In this document: piece after piece, positions 16,543 through 24,642 of the stretch
How positions within the stretch are numbered: position 1 is the first letter of the stretch
Layout of the letters: each line of letters begins with the position of its first letter
Assembly (NCBI GenBank): GCA_035935235.1
Contig: DASYXG010000262.1
Span: 1 to 51,916, forward strand
From: DATARH01 sp035935235
GTDB lineage: Bacteria; Pseudomonadota; Alphaproteobacteria; ATCC43930; CGMCC-115725
Direction: 5' to 3'
Length of the DNA: 51,916 nucleotides
Notes under the pieces: model-generated
What the model saw: only the letters and a program-made list of their open reading frames with translations
Told to the model about the DNA's origin: nothing
Database searches by the model: none
Translations under genes and position numbers: made by a program

Positions 16543-16575
16543 TGGCAATCTCCGCTTGGGAACATTCAGGGAACG

Positions 16576-18600
16576 CTAGTGCAGTACGGCGAGCGCGTCG
16601 ACCAATTGCTGCGTCGTTACGATCGGCAACGAACAAACCGGTCCGTCACAGATATAAGCCGCAGGTCTCCCTTCGATGGGCCCCTTCCCAGCCGCCGGAT
16701 GTCCCGGAGGCAAAGCCTCGTCCGGCGCAAGCGTCATCACGACGCGGTTGGGCAGCGAGACCGTATCAACGGCGCCGCGCAGGGCATGAAAGGCCGGGTC
16801 CGCGGGGTCGCCGACCAGGACGATCTGTGTCGGTTTCTGCATCAACTCGGTGTTGTTGACTAAGGTTGCGAGCGGAAAGAAGTTGTGCCTCACCTCGCCG
16901 GCGAAGGCGCGGACGATCGCTTCGGCGCGTAGACGATATGAATCGTCGCCGCAGAGAATACCGAGCCGAGTCAACACGCCGACCAAAGTGCCATTGCCGG
17001 ACGGTACCGCGGCGTCAGCCGCAGTTTTCGCCCTGGCGATCAGCCCTGGCGTGTCGTCAGCGGCAAAGAAATAGCCGCTGCCGGCCGCGTCCCAATAATG
17101 CCGGTCAAGCACCTGTATCCATTGGCGAGCGTGGCCGAGATAGGCGCGGTTGAGCGTTGCCTCGTGCAGCGCCAGTGCCGCGCGGCAGAGATTGGCATAG
17201 TCATCGACGCTCGCCGGATGGCGTGCCGTGCCGTCGCGCCAGCTATGAAACAATCGGCCTCCAGGTGCGGCCATGTGATGCTGGACAAAGGCAAAGGCGC
17301 GCTCGGCAAGAGCGATCCATTCCGGACGCTCGAAGACCTGACCCGCCTGAGCCAGCGCGGCGACGATCAACCCGTTCCAGTCGGCCAGCACCTTGTCGTC
17401 GAGGCCCGGCCGGACTCGCGGCGCGCGAATGGCGAAGAGATTCTTCCGGCAGTGCGCCAGCATGGCCTCGGTTTCGGCATCGGCCAACGTTGGATGATGT
17501 AGCCGGTTGAGGATCGTGTGACCCTCCCAGTTGCCCTCCGGCGTGACGTCGTAGAACTCCTTGAAGACCGTGGCGTTGGCGCCTAGCGCGGCGTCGATCT
17601 CGACGTCCGACCAGACGTAGAATTTCCCTTCCTCATGCTCGCTGTCGGCGTCGAGGCTGGAGCAGAAACCGCCTCCGACAGTCAGCATCTCGCGCTCGAG
17701 CCACTCAACGGTCTCGGCGATGCGCTGGGCGTAAAGCGGATCGCGGGTCTCCTGCCAAACCAGGGACAACAGATCGACTAGCTCGGCATTGTCGTAGAGC
17801 ATTTTCTCGAAATGCGGCGCCAACCAGCGCGCGTCGACCGAGTAGCGAGCGAATCCGCCCCCTAAATGATCGTAGATCCCGCCCTGGCAGATTGTCGTCA
17901 AAGTGCGCGCGACAGCATCACGATAGGGCAGCTGTCGCGTGCGCTTCCAGGCGCGCCACAGCAGCTCGAAAATGCCGCATTGCGGGAATTTGGGTGCCGT
18001 ACCGATGCCACCGTTGAGCGGATCGACCTCGCGCAGCAGCCGCTCGGCGATGCGACCGAGCAGCGTCGGCTCGATGTCGTCGCCAGCCTCGGGCTGACCC
18101 AGCTTGCCGAGCGCCTCGCGCAGCACAGTGACGTTCTTCGCCACTTTCTCGCGCTCACTGCGATACGTTTGGGCCACACCTTGCAGCAGCTGGGGAAACC
18201 CCGGGCGGCCCCAGCGCGGCTCGGGCGGAAAATAGGTGCCGCCCCAGAACGGCTCGCCATCTGGCGAGAGGAACATGGTCAGCGGCCAGCCGCCGTGCTC
18301 GCCGAGCAGTGCCAGCGCGTGCTGATAGATCGCGTCAAGATCAGGCCGCTCTTCACGATCAACCTTGATATTGATATAGAGGTCGTTCATCAAGGCGGCG
18401 ATCGTGGGATTTTCGAAGCTCTCGCGCGCCATGACATGGCACCAATGGCAAGCAGCATAACCAATCGACAGCAGGATTGGTTTGTCTTCGGCCCTTGCCG
18501 CCGCAAGCGCGGCCTCGTTCCAGCCCCGCCAATGGACCGGGTTGTCCTTGTGCTGGAGCAGATAGGGGCTGGTTTCCTCGCCGAGGCGATTGCGGTCCAT
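16576..18600 (-). CDS. YyaL/DUF255 thioredoxin-domain protein
   Basis: A 674-residue cytosolic protein of the YyaL/SSP411 family: an N-terminal thioredoxin-like DUF255 domain and a C-terminal alpha/alpha-toroid resembling glycoside hydrolases or N-acylglucosamine epimerases. The opening NRLGEETSPYLLQHKDNPVHW and the redox motif CHWCHVMARESF (Cys51, Cys54) are signature features, followed by KVDREERPDLD and GGWPLTMFLSPDGEPFWGGTYFP. The ATG 18600 follows a clear AAAGGAG site. The enzyme activity of this family is not established. It heads a short minus-strand group with ogt and the reductase. Confidence 0.92.
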   Translation of the reverse strand: MDRNRLGEETSPYLLQHKDNPVHWRGWNEAALAAARAEDKPILLSIGYAACHWCHVMARESFENPTIAALMNDLYINIKVDREERPDLDAIYQHALALLGEHGGWPLTMFLSPDGEPFWGGTYFPPEPRWGRPGFPQLLQGVAQTYRSEREKVAKNVTVLREALGKLGQPEAGDDIEPTLLGRIAERLLREVDPLNGGIGTAPKFPQCGIFELLWRAWKRTRQLPYRDAVARTLTTICQGGIYDHLGGGFARYSVDARWLAPHFEKMLYDNAELVDLLSLVWQETRDPLYAQRIAETVEWLEREMLTVGGGFCSSLDADSEHEEGKFYVWSDVEIDAALGANATVFKEFYDVTPEGNWEGHTILNRLHHPTLADAETEAMLAHCRKNLFAIRAPRVRPGLDDKVLADWNGLIVAALAQAGQVFERPEWIALAERAFAFVQHHMAAPGGRLFHSWRDGTARHPASVDDYANLCRAALALHEATLNRAYLGHARQWIQVLDRHYWDAAGSGYFFAADDTPGLIARAKTAADAAVPSGNGTLVGVLTRLGILCGDDSYRLRAEAIVRAFAGEVRHNFFPLATLVNNTELMQKPTQIVLVGDPADPAFHALRGAVDTVSLPNRVVMTLAPDEALPPGHPAAGKGPIEGRPAAYICDGPVCSLPIVTTQQLVDALAVLH

Positions 18601-18739
18601 GAAAGCTCCTTTGCGAGGCAGCGTTGCCCGAGTGTCACTCGACGGATTAGGCTGTAGCCCGTATCTTAGATCGACTTTGGCGGATTGCCTCCGCCGATTC
18701 CTGCCTGGCCAATCCCGCTTGGGCAATCCGGAGACCCGA

Positions 18740-19102
18740 ATGGCTGACGACCCGCGCCTTTTTTACGACCGCCACATCTTCATGTGTAACAATGTGCGCC
18801 CCGAGGGGCATCCGCGCGGGTGCTGCATGGCGCGCGCGGAAGCCGCTGGGGGCTTCGATAAATTACGCGGCTATGCGCGGGAGAAGGCGCGGCAGCTCGG
18901 TATCCAAAACGTGCGTTTCAACGCGGCCGGCTGCCTCGACCGCTGCGAGTTCGGCCCGAATATGGTGATCTACCCCGAGGGTATCTGGTATCGCTTCGAA
19001 TCCCAGTCAGACATAGACGAAATCCTGGAGACTCACCTGAAGAACGGTGGCCGGGTCGAGCGGCTGATGCTGCAGCCGGATCAGCTGCCGCCGAAGCACT
19101 GA
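18740..19102 (+). CDS. Thioredoxin-like 2Fe-2S ferredoxin
   Basis: A 120-residue protein of the thioredoxin-fold 2Fe-2S ferredoxin family. Cysteines at 16, 28/29, 65 and 69 match the usual C-x(11-12)-C plus C-x3-C ligand pattern (FMCNNVRPEGHPRGCC and AAGCLDRCEFGPN), followed by VIYPEGIWY, also typical. It is preceded by GGAG at 18730-18733, 6 bases before the ATG. Its stop TGA (19100-19102) overlaps the apparent CTG start of mnmE. The electron partner is unknown; location before mnmE is common in relatives, as I recall. Confidence 0.88.
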   Translation: MADDPRLFYDRHIFMCNNVRPEGHPRGCCMARAEAAGGFDKLRGYAREKARQLGIQNVRFNAAGCLDRCEFGPNMVIYPEGIWYRFESQSDIDEILETHLKNGGRVERLMLQPDQLPPKH

Positions 19103-20433
19103 AGCTACCGCCGGCACCGCCGGCCGCATCAGATACCATCTTCGCCCCGGCGACGCCGTTGGGGAAGGCCGCCGTGGCGATTGTTCGCGTAAGCGGGCCA
19201 AATGCCGGGAACGCGCTTAAGGCTCTGGCTGGGAGCCTCCCGCCGCGGCGGCGAGCGCATCACATGCGGCTACGCGACCCCGTAAGCGGTGATGATATCG
19301 ATGACTGTATTGCGCTGTGGTTTCCTGAACCACACAGCGCTACGGGCGAGAATATTTGTGAATTTCAGATACACGGAAGCCGCGCTGTCCTTTCGGCGCT
19401 GATTGCGGCGCTCGTGCGGATGGGATTGCGTCTCGCGGACCCGGGTGAGTTTACCCGCCGGGCCTTTCTCAATGGCAAGCTCGATCTCACCCAGGCCGAG
19501 GCAATAGCCGATCTAGTGGCGGCCGAGACTGAGACGCAACGGCGTCAGGCGCTGCGCCAGCTCGGTGGCGCGCTCGGCGACCTCTACCGCGGCTGGGGTG
19601 CGCGCCTGTTGCGGCTGTTGGCGCATCTCGAGGCGGCGATCGACTTTCCCGACGAGGATTTGCCAGCGGAAATCGAGCACGAGGTGGCGGTGGAGACGAC
19701 GTCGCTCGCCGGGGAGATGGATGCGCACCTTGCCGACCATCGCCGCGGCGAGCGGTTGCGCGACGGCATCACCGTCGCCATTGTCGGCCCACCGAATGCC
19801 GGAAAATCGAGTTTGTTAAATCAGTTAGCGCGGCGTGAAGCGGCTATTACGTCACCGATCGCTGGCACTACTCGCGATGTAATCGAGGTGGCGATAGACC
19901 TTGCCGGATACCTGGTGGTGCTCGCCGACACCGCCGGCTTGCGCGATAGCGCTGACCCAATCGAGCAGGAAGGCCTGCGGCGAGCGTTGGCGCGGGCCAA
20001 GGCAGCAGAACTGCGGCTTTTTGTCTTCGACGCTCGCCAACCACAAGATGCCGAGCGGGCGTCGGCGTGGCCGGGCCCCAGCACGCTGCTCGTCGCAAAC
20101 AAGATCGACCTCGCGCCGAATGCCTCCCTGCCGTCTGGCGCGTTAGGGGTCTCGGCGCTGACCGGCGCGGGGATCGCGGCGCTAACCGGCGCGCTCGTCC
20201 AGCGCATAGCAAGCGATTACGACACCGCCGCTCCACCCCTCACACGGGCGCGCCATCGTGAGGCGTTGGAAAGCGCACGCGAGGCACTGCGCCGCTCGCT
20301 TGACGCCGGCCTGCCAGAACTGCGGGCGGAGGATTTGCGGCTGGCGTGGCGGAGCCTCGGCCGGATCACTGGGCAAACCGATGTTGAGGATCTGCTCGAT
20401 GTGATTTTCGCCGATTTTTGCATCGGCAAATGA
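19099..20433 (+). CDS. mnmE: tRNA modification GTPase MnmE (apparent CTG start)
   Basis: A 444-residue GTPase that with MnmG makes the carboxymethylaminomethyl/taurinomethyl-type modification at tRNA U34. The N-terminal folate-binding domain, helical domain and inserted G domain are present: GPPNAGKSS (about 230-238), GTTRD, DTAGLRD and NKID, ending with the C-terminal CIGK. The conserved family opening DTIFAPATPLGKAAVAIVRV is encoded from 19132, but no ATG, GTG or TTG precedes it; the TTG at 19159 would cut off nine of those residues. The only reasonable start is CTG 19099, which overlaps the ferredoxin stop as CTGA, like the ATGA/GTGA couplings nearby. A lost start codon or sequence error is the alternative. 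Confidence 0.88.
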   Translation: MKLPPAPPAASDTIFAPATPLGKAAVAIVRVSGPNAGNALKALAGSLPPRRRAHHMRLRDPVSGDDIDDCIALWFPEPHSATGENICEFQIHGSRAVLSALIAALVRMGLRLADPGEFTRRAFLNGKLDLTQAEAIADLVAAETETQRRQALRQLGGALGDLYRGWGARLLRLLAHLEAAIDFPDEDLPAEIEHEVAVETTSLAGEMDAHLADHRRGERLRDGITVAIVGPPNAGKSSLLNQLARREAAITSPIAGTTRDVIEVAIDLAGYLVVLADTAGLRDSADPIEQEGLRRALARAKAAELRLFVFDARQPQDAERASAWPGPSTLLVANKIDLAPNASLPSGALGVSALTGAGIAALTGALVQRIASDYDTAAPPLTRARHREALESAREALRRSLDAGLPELRAEDLRLAWRSLGRITGQTDVEDLLDVIFADFCIGK

Positions 20434-20449
20434 TGTTTCACGTGAAACC
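20434..20449. promoter_or_regulatory. parS: parS centromere site 1
   Basis: TGTTTCACGTGAAACC matches 15 of 16 bases of the near-universal ParB-binding parS consensus (TGTTTCACGTGAAACA), with the full 14-base palindrome GTTTCACGTGAAAC at 20435-20448. It begins directly after the mnmE stop and 36 bases before the mnmG start, so it is also in the mnmG leader. parB lies 3.3 kb downstream and the candidate origin 9.4 kb upstream. Confidence 0.95.
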
Positions 20450-20485
20450 TCGACACGTTTCGGTGTCCTCCGTACATTCCGCCGT

Positions 20486-22357
20486 ATGAGCGAAATCCGA
20501 TCCCGCTATGACGTCGTCGTGGTCGGCGGCGGCCACGCCGGCTGTGAGGCGGCCGCCGCGGCGGCACGGATAGGCGCGCGAACGGCGCTCATCACCCATC
20601 GCCGCGATACGATCGGCGAGATGTCGTGTAATCCGGCGATTGGCGGGCTCGCTAAGGGTCATCTTGTTCGCGAAATCGACGCGCTCGATGGGGTGATGGG
20701 CCGCGCGATCGACCGTGCCGGTATCCAGTTTCGCATGCTTAATGGCAGCAAGGGTCCGGCGGTACGCGGCCCGCGTGCTCAGGCTGACCGAAAGCTTTAT
20801 CGCCGGGCGATGGCCGAATTGCTTGCAGAGAGCGAGCGGCTCGAAGTCGTCGAGGGCGGGGTCGAGGATTTGATCGTTGATGCAAATGGGCATGTCGCGG
20901 GGCTTATTCTGGGCGATAGGCGCGAGATCGTCGCTGGCAGGGTGGTGCTGACGACCGGCACGTTTCTTGGTGGGCTCATTCATATCGGCGCGGATAAAAT
21001 TCCGGCGGGCCGGGTTGGCGAAGCGCCATCGCTTGGGCTGTCGGCAACCCTGCGGCACGCTGGCTTTTCCCTCGGAAGGCTGAAGACCGGAACACCGCCG
21101 CGGCTCGACGGCAAGACGATCGACTGGGCCGGGCTGGACGTGCAGCACGGCGACGATCCGCCGCTGCCATTTTCGTTTCTCACCGCACGGATCACCACCC
21201 CGCAGACCGTTTGCCACATCACCGAGACGACGCCAACCACACACGCGCTGATCCGCGCCAATCTCGATAAATCACCGATTTACAGCGGGGAGATCGTCGG
21301 CACCGGTCCGCGCTATTGTCCGTCGATCGAGGACAAAGTCGTGCGGTTTGCCGCACGCGAGCGGCACCAGATTTTTCTTGAGCCCGAAGGGCTCGACGAC
21401 GATACGATCTATCCAAATGGCGTGTCGACCTCGTTGCCGCGCGATGTCCAAGCGCAGTTCATCGCGACAATTCCCGGCCTCGAGCGCGCGGCGATTCTGC
21501 GGCCGGGCTATGCGATCGAATACGACTATGTCGATCCCCGCGAGCTCTATCCGACGCTGGAGACGCGACGGCTCCCTGGGCTGTTTCTCGCTGGGCAGAT
21601 CAATGGCACAACGGGATACGAGGAAGCGGCAGCGCAGGGCATCCTCGCCGGGATCAATGCGGCGCTGGCGGCGTCCGGCGCCGAACCGCTCGTGCTCGAT
21701 CGCGCCGACGCCTATATCGGCGTGTTGATCGACGACTTGGTCACGCGCGGGACCAGCGAACCTTATCGGATGTTCACCTCCCGCGCCGAATACCGGCTTA
21801 GCTTACGCGCGGACAATGCCGACCAGCGACTGACGCCAATCGGCAAGCGGGTGGGCGCAGTGGGCGGTGCGCGATCCGCCGCATTTGCGATAAAGGCGAC
21901 TGCGCTCCGCGACGCGCGCGAGTTAGTCTCGTCGTTGCAAGCGAGTCCGTCGGCACTGGCGCGGCATGGGTTGGCGGTGAACGCCGACGGCGTCTTTCGG
22001 ACGGCGATGCAGTTGCTCGCGCATCCGGGCATCAATATTCGATCATTGTCGAATGTTTGGCCAGAGCTCACGAGCGTTTCACGGGAAGTGGCAGAGCAAT
22101 TGGAGATCGATGCCCGATACGCCGGCTATCTCGATCGGCAGGCGCGAGACATCGCTGCCTTCCGCCGCGACGAAGCGCTGCTGTTGCCCGAGACGATAGA
22201 CTACGCCGTAATTGGCGGCCTATCGGTGGAGGTCCGCAGCAAGCTCGGGGCAGCGCGGCCCATGACGCTTGGCGCCGCGTCGCGCATTCCCGGGGTGACA
22301 CCAGCGGCGCTGGTAGCGCTGCTGCAGCACGTAAAGCGGCGGCCTGAAGCGGCGTGA
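20486..22357 (+). CDS. mnmG: tRNA uridine-5-carboxymethylaminomethyl modification enzyme MnmG (GidA)
   Basis: A 623-residue FAD/NADH protein, partner of MnmE. The FAD loop VVVGGGHAGCEAAAAAARIG is at about residues 10-29. Other marks: GEMSCNPAIGGLAKGHLVREIDALDG, KGPAVRGPRAQADR, the LKTGTPPRLDG block, the second GidA signature GQINGTTGYEEAAAQG, RAEYRLSLRADNADQRL, and the C-terminal MnmE-binding helices with YAGYLDRQ. Length is normal. It starts 52 bases after mnmE, with parS 1 in the gap, and overlaps rsmG by GTGA. Confidence 0.97.
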   Translation: MSEIRSRYDVVVVGGGHAGCEAAAAAARIGARTALITHRRDTIGEMSCNPAIGGLAKGHLVREIDALDGVMGRAIDRAGIQFRMLNGSKGPAVRGPRAQADRKLYRRAMAELLAESERLEVVEGGVEDLIVDANGHVAGLILGDRREIVAGRVVLTTGTFLGGLIHIGADKIPAGRVGEAPSLGLSATLRHAGFSLGRLKTGTPPRLDGKTIDWAGLDVQHGDDPPLPFSFLTARITTPQTVCHITETTPTTHALIRANLDKSPIYSGEIVGTGPRYCPSIEDKVVRFAARERHQIFLEPEGLDDDTIYPNGVSTSLPRDVQAQFIATIPGLERAAILRPGYAIEYDYVDPRELYPTLETRRLPGLFLAGQINGTTGYEEAAAQGILAGINAALAASGAEPLVLDRADAYIGVLIDDLVTRGTSEPYRMFTSRAEYRLSLRADNADQRLTPIGKRVGAVGGARSAAFAIKATALRDARELVSSLQASPSALARHGLAVNADGVFRTAMQLLAHPGINIRSLSNVWPELTSVSREVAEQLEIDARYAGYLDRQARDIAAFRRDEALLLPETIDYAVIGGLSVEVRSKLGAARPMTLGAASRIPGVTPAALVALLQHVKRRPEAA

Positions 22358-22986
22358 GCGCGCCGCGGTTTTGCCCGGTAGACTTCATGGCGCAGACCGG
22401 TGTTTCACGTGAAACGCTTGAGCGGTTGGAGGCCTACGCCGCGCTTCTCCTCGACTGGTCGAGCCGAATTAATCTTGTCGGACGCAGCACCCTCCCAGAC
22501 CTTTGGCGCCGGCATTTTCTCGATTCCGCGCAGCTCCTGCCTTTGATCCCGCGAGGCGCGCGCAGCCTCGTCGATCTGGGTAGCGGCGCCGGATTTCCAG
22601 GCCTCGTGCTGGCGATTCTCGGTATGCCTGGGGTGGAGCTGATTGAGGCAGACCGGCGAAAGGCGTCATTCCTGCGCGAAGCGGCGCGAATCACTTATGC
22701 GGAAGTCACGCTGCGGGCGTGCCGAATCGAAGCTGTTGCGCCACATGCGGCGGATGTCGTGACCGCGCGAGGCTGCGCGCCGCTCGATCGGCTTTTGTCG
22801 TTAGCAGAGCGGTTTATCGGCCCCCAAACGACGTGTCTTTTTTTGAAGGGTGCACAAGCCGAGCAAGAATTGACCGCCACCAGCAAAGCTTGGACAATGA
22901 TGGCCTCGCGTCATCCGAGCCGCTCCGATCCCGGCGGGACGGTGCTCTCGCTACAGCAGGTGGTCCGTGAGCCTCGCCGAAACTGA
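22354..22986 (+). CDS. rsmG: 16S rRNA (guanine-N7)-methyltransferase RsmG (GidB)
   Basis: A 210-residue SAM-dependent enzyme that methylates G527 (E. coli numbering) of 16S rRNA. The SAM loop VDLGSGAGFPGLVLAIL is at about 73-89, with ELIEADRRKASFLREAAR following, as in GidB. The early VSRETLERLEAYAALLLDWSSRINLV matches the family; the VSRETL codons are the second parS site. GTG start 22354 overlaps the mnmG stop. Its end overlaps parA by 20 bases. Confidence 0.95.
   Translation: MSAPRFCPVDFMAQTGVSRETLERLEAYAALLLDWSSRINLVGRSTLPDLWRRHFLDSAQLLPLIPRGARSLVDLGSGAGFPGLVLAILGMPGVELIEADRRKASFLREAARITYAEVTLRACRIEAVAPHAADVVTARGCAPLDRLLSLAERFIGPQTTCLFLKGAQAEQELTATSKAWTMMASRHPSRSDPGGTVLSLQQVVREPRRN
22401..22416. 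promoter_or_regulatory. parS: parS centromere site 2 (inside rsmG)
   Basis: TGTTTCACGTGAAACG carries the complete 14-base palindrome GTTTCACGTGAAAC (22402-22415) and matches 15 of 16 bases of the parS consensus. It lies within rsmG, where it encodes part of G-V-S-R-E-T, a placement known from many bacteria. It is about 2.0 kb from parS 1 and 1.4 kb before parB. Confidence 0.95.
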
Positions 22987-23788
22987 GGCCCTGCCGCGCA
23001 CCGCTCCTGGCGGTCGACAGGCGCGAATTCTCGCTGTCGCCAACCAGAAGGGCGGGGTCGGCAAAACAACAACGGCAGTAAACCTGGCGACCGCGTTTGC
23101 CGCGCAAGGGCGGCGGGTGTTGGTCGTTGACCTTGACCCGCAGGCGAACGCCACGACGGGGCTCGGCTTGGTGGATGGCGGCGGGAACGCGACTAGCTAT
23201 GAGCTGCTACTTGGCGATGCTGCGCTTGAGACAATCGCCCTGGCAAGCGCGATTCCCGGCTTGGCAGTGGTGCCGGCGACGCCGGATCTCGCCGGCGCGG
23301 AGATCGAGCTTGGAACCAGGCCGCGCCGGGAATTCCTGCTCGCCGATGCCGTCCGCCGCCGCGTCGGTGGTTATGATGATGTGTTGATCGACTGCCCACC
23401 CTCTCTAAACCTGCTGACAATCAATGCATTGGTGGCAGCAGATCGAGTGTTGGTGCCGCTACAATGCGAATTCTATGCGCTCGCGGGGCTAGCTCAGCTG
23501 ATCGACACGATAGAGCGTGTACAGCAGGCGCTGAACCCGCGACTGGAGCTCCAAGGAGTCGTGCTCACAATGTACGACCGCCGTAACAATCTTTGCGAGC
23601 AGGTCGCCAGTGATGTACGCCGGCATTTTGCCGGCAAGGTTTATGATACGGTGATTCCCCGCAATGTGCGCATTTCCGAGGCCCCGTCGCATGGCCTCCC
23701 GGTGTTGGTCTACGACCGCCGCTGCCTGGGCGCGCAAGCGTATGTAAAACTAGCGGCGGAGATGTTGCGCCGCGCCGAGGCGGCGTGA
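22967..23788 (+). CDS. parA: Chromosome-partitioning ATPase ParA (Soj)
   Basis: A 273-residue deviant Walker ATPase that drives origin segregation with ParB. The motif KGGVGKTT is at residues 28-35 with the signature Lys, the Walker A' VLVVDLDPQANATTGLG follows, and Walker B is DVLIDCPPSLNLLTINAL. The C-terminal VIPRNVRISEAPSHGLPVLVYD is typical of chromosomal ParA/Soj. GTG start inside rsmG (20-base overlap); it couples to parB by GTGA. No N-terminal HTH, so it is the chromosomal, not plasmid type Ia, form. Confidence 0.97.
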   Translation: MSLAETEALPRTAPGGRQARILAVANQKGGVGKTTTAVNLATAFAAQGRRVLVVDLDPQANATTGLGLVDGGGNATSYELLLGDAALETIALASAIPGLAVVPATPDLAGAEIELGTRPRREFLLADAVRRRVGGYDDVLIDCPPSLNLLTINALVAADRVLVPLQCEFYALAGLAQLIDTIERVQQALNPRLELQGVVLTMYDRRNNLCEQVASDVRRHFAGKVYDTVIPRNVRISEAPSHGLPVLVYDRRCLGAQAYVKLAAEMLRRAEAA

Positions 23789-24642
23789 GCGGCGGGATAC
23801 GCCGCCAGCCGTTGGGGCGCGGGCTGGCGGCTCTGTTCGGCGAAGGCGCGGCCCGGCCCGGCGAAGGCGGCGCGGTTCGCGAGGTGGCAATCGAGCTGAT
23901 CCGCCCCGGGGCATTCCAGCCGCGCCGCCGGTTTAACGAAAGCGAATTAGAAGCGTTGGCCCAGTCGGTGCGCGAGAAAGGCGTGCTGCAGCCCCTGCTA
24001 GTGCGCTCGGTCGAGGAGGAGAACGCGGCGTTCGAGTTGATTGCCGGTGAGCGGCGCTGGCGCGCGGCGCAGCGTGCTGGCCTGCATCGGGTGCCGGTAT
24101 TGGTTCGAGCGCTGGGCGATGCCGAGGCGATGGAGATCGCGCTCATCGAAAACCTGCAACGCGAGGATTTGTCGGCGCTCGAAGAGGCTGAGGCTTATCA
24201 TCGGCTGATGCAGGAATTTGGGCGAACCCAGGCGAACCTCGCCGACGCAGTCGGCAAGAGCCGAAGTCACGTCGCCAACACATTGAGATTACTGGGTTTA
24301 CCGGAAGTCGTGCAGCGTCGATTGGAAGAGGGCGCTCTGACCGCCGGCCATGCGCGCGCGCTCCTCGCGGCCGCCGACCCGGCCGCGCTCGCGGCGGAAA
24401 TCATTCGCCGCGGGCTCAACGTGCGGATGACCGAGCGCCTCGTGCAACACCGCACCGGCAAGCGACTGCCGAGCGCGCGGCAAGCACGCGATGCCGATAC
24501 CGCCGCGCTCGAACATGACCTCTCGAGCGCACTGGGGCTGCGCGTCACCATCGCGGCCAAACCGCGCGGCGGCGCCCTGACCCTGCATTACCGCGATCTT
24601 GATCAGCTCGACCGGCTGCTTGCGCTGTTACGCGCGCGGTGA
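23785..24642 (+). CDS. parB: Chromosome-partitioning protein ParB (Spo0J)
   Basis: A 285-residue CTP-dependent parS-binding clamp. The start MSGGIRRQPLGRGLAALFGE contains the usual ParA-contacting LGRGL..L segment. The CTPase motifs are visible: QPLLVR, GERRWRAAQRAGL (about 88-100) and EIALIENLQREDLSALEEAEAY. The HTH region QANLADAVGKSRSHVANTLRLLGL follows and a dimerising C-terminal domain ends the protein. GTG start overlaps the parA stop; its 3' end overlaps convergent holA by 15 bases. Both parS sites are within 3.4 kb. Confidence 0.97.
   Translation: MSGGIRRQPLGRGLAALFGEGAARPGEGGAVREVAIELIRPGAFQPRRRFNESELEALAQSVREKGVLQPLLVRSVEEENAAFELIAGERRWRAAQRAGLHRVPVLVRALGDAEAMEIALIENLQREDLSALEEAEAYHRLMQEFGRTQANLADAVGKSRSHVANTLRLLGLPEVVQRRLEEGALTAGHARALLAAADPAALAAEIIRRGLNVRMTERLVQHRTGKRLPSARQARDADTAALEHDLSSALGLRVTIAAKPRGGALTLHYRDLDQLDRLLALLRAR

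Noticed and set aside
22076..22089. GTTTCACGGGAAGT inside mnmG as a third parS
   Set aside because: Only 11 of 14 palindrome bases match, and the central CACGTG is broken.
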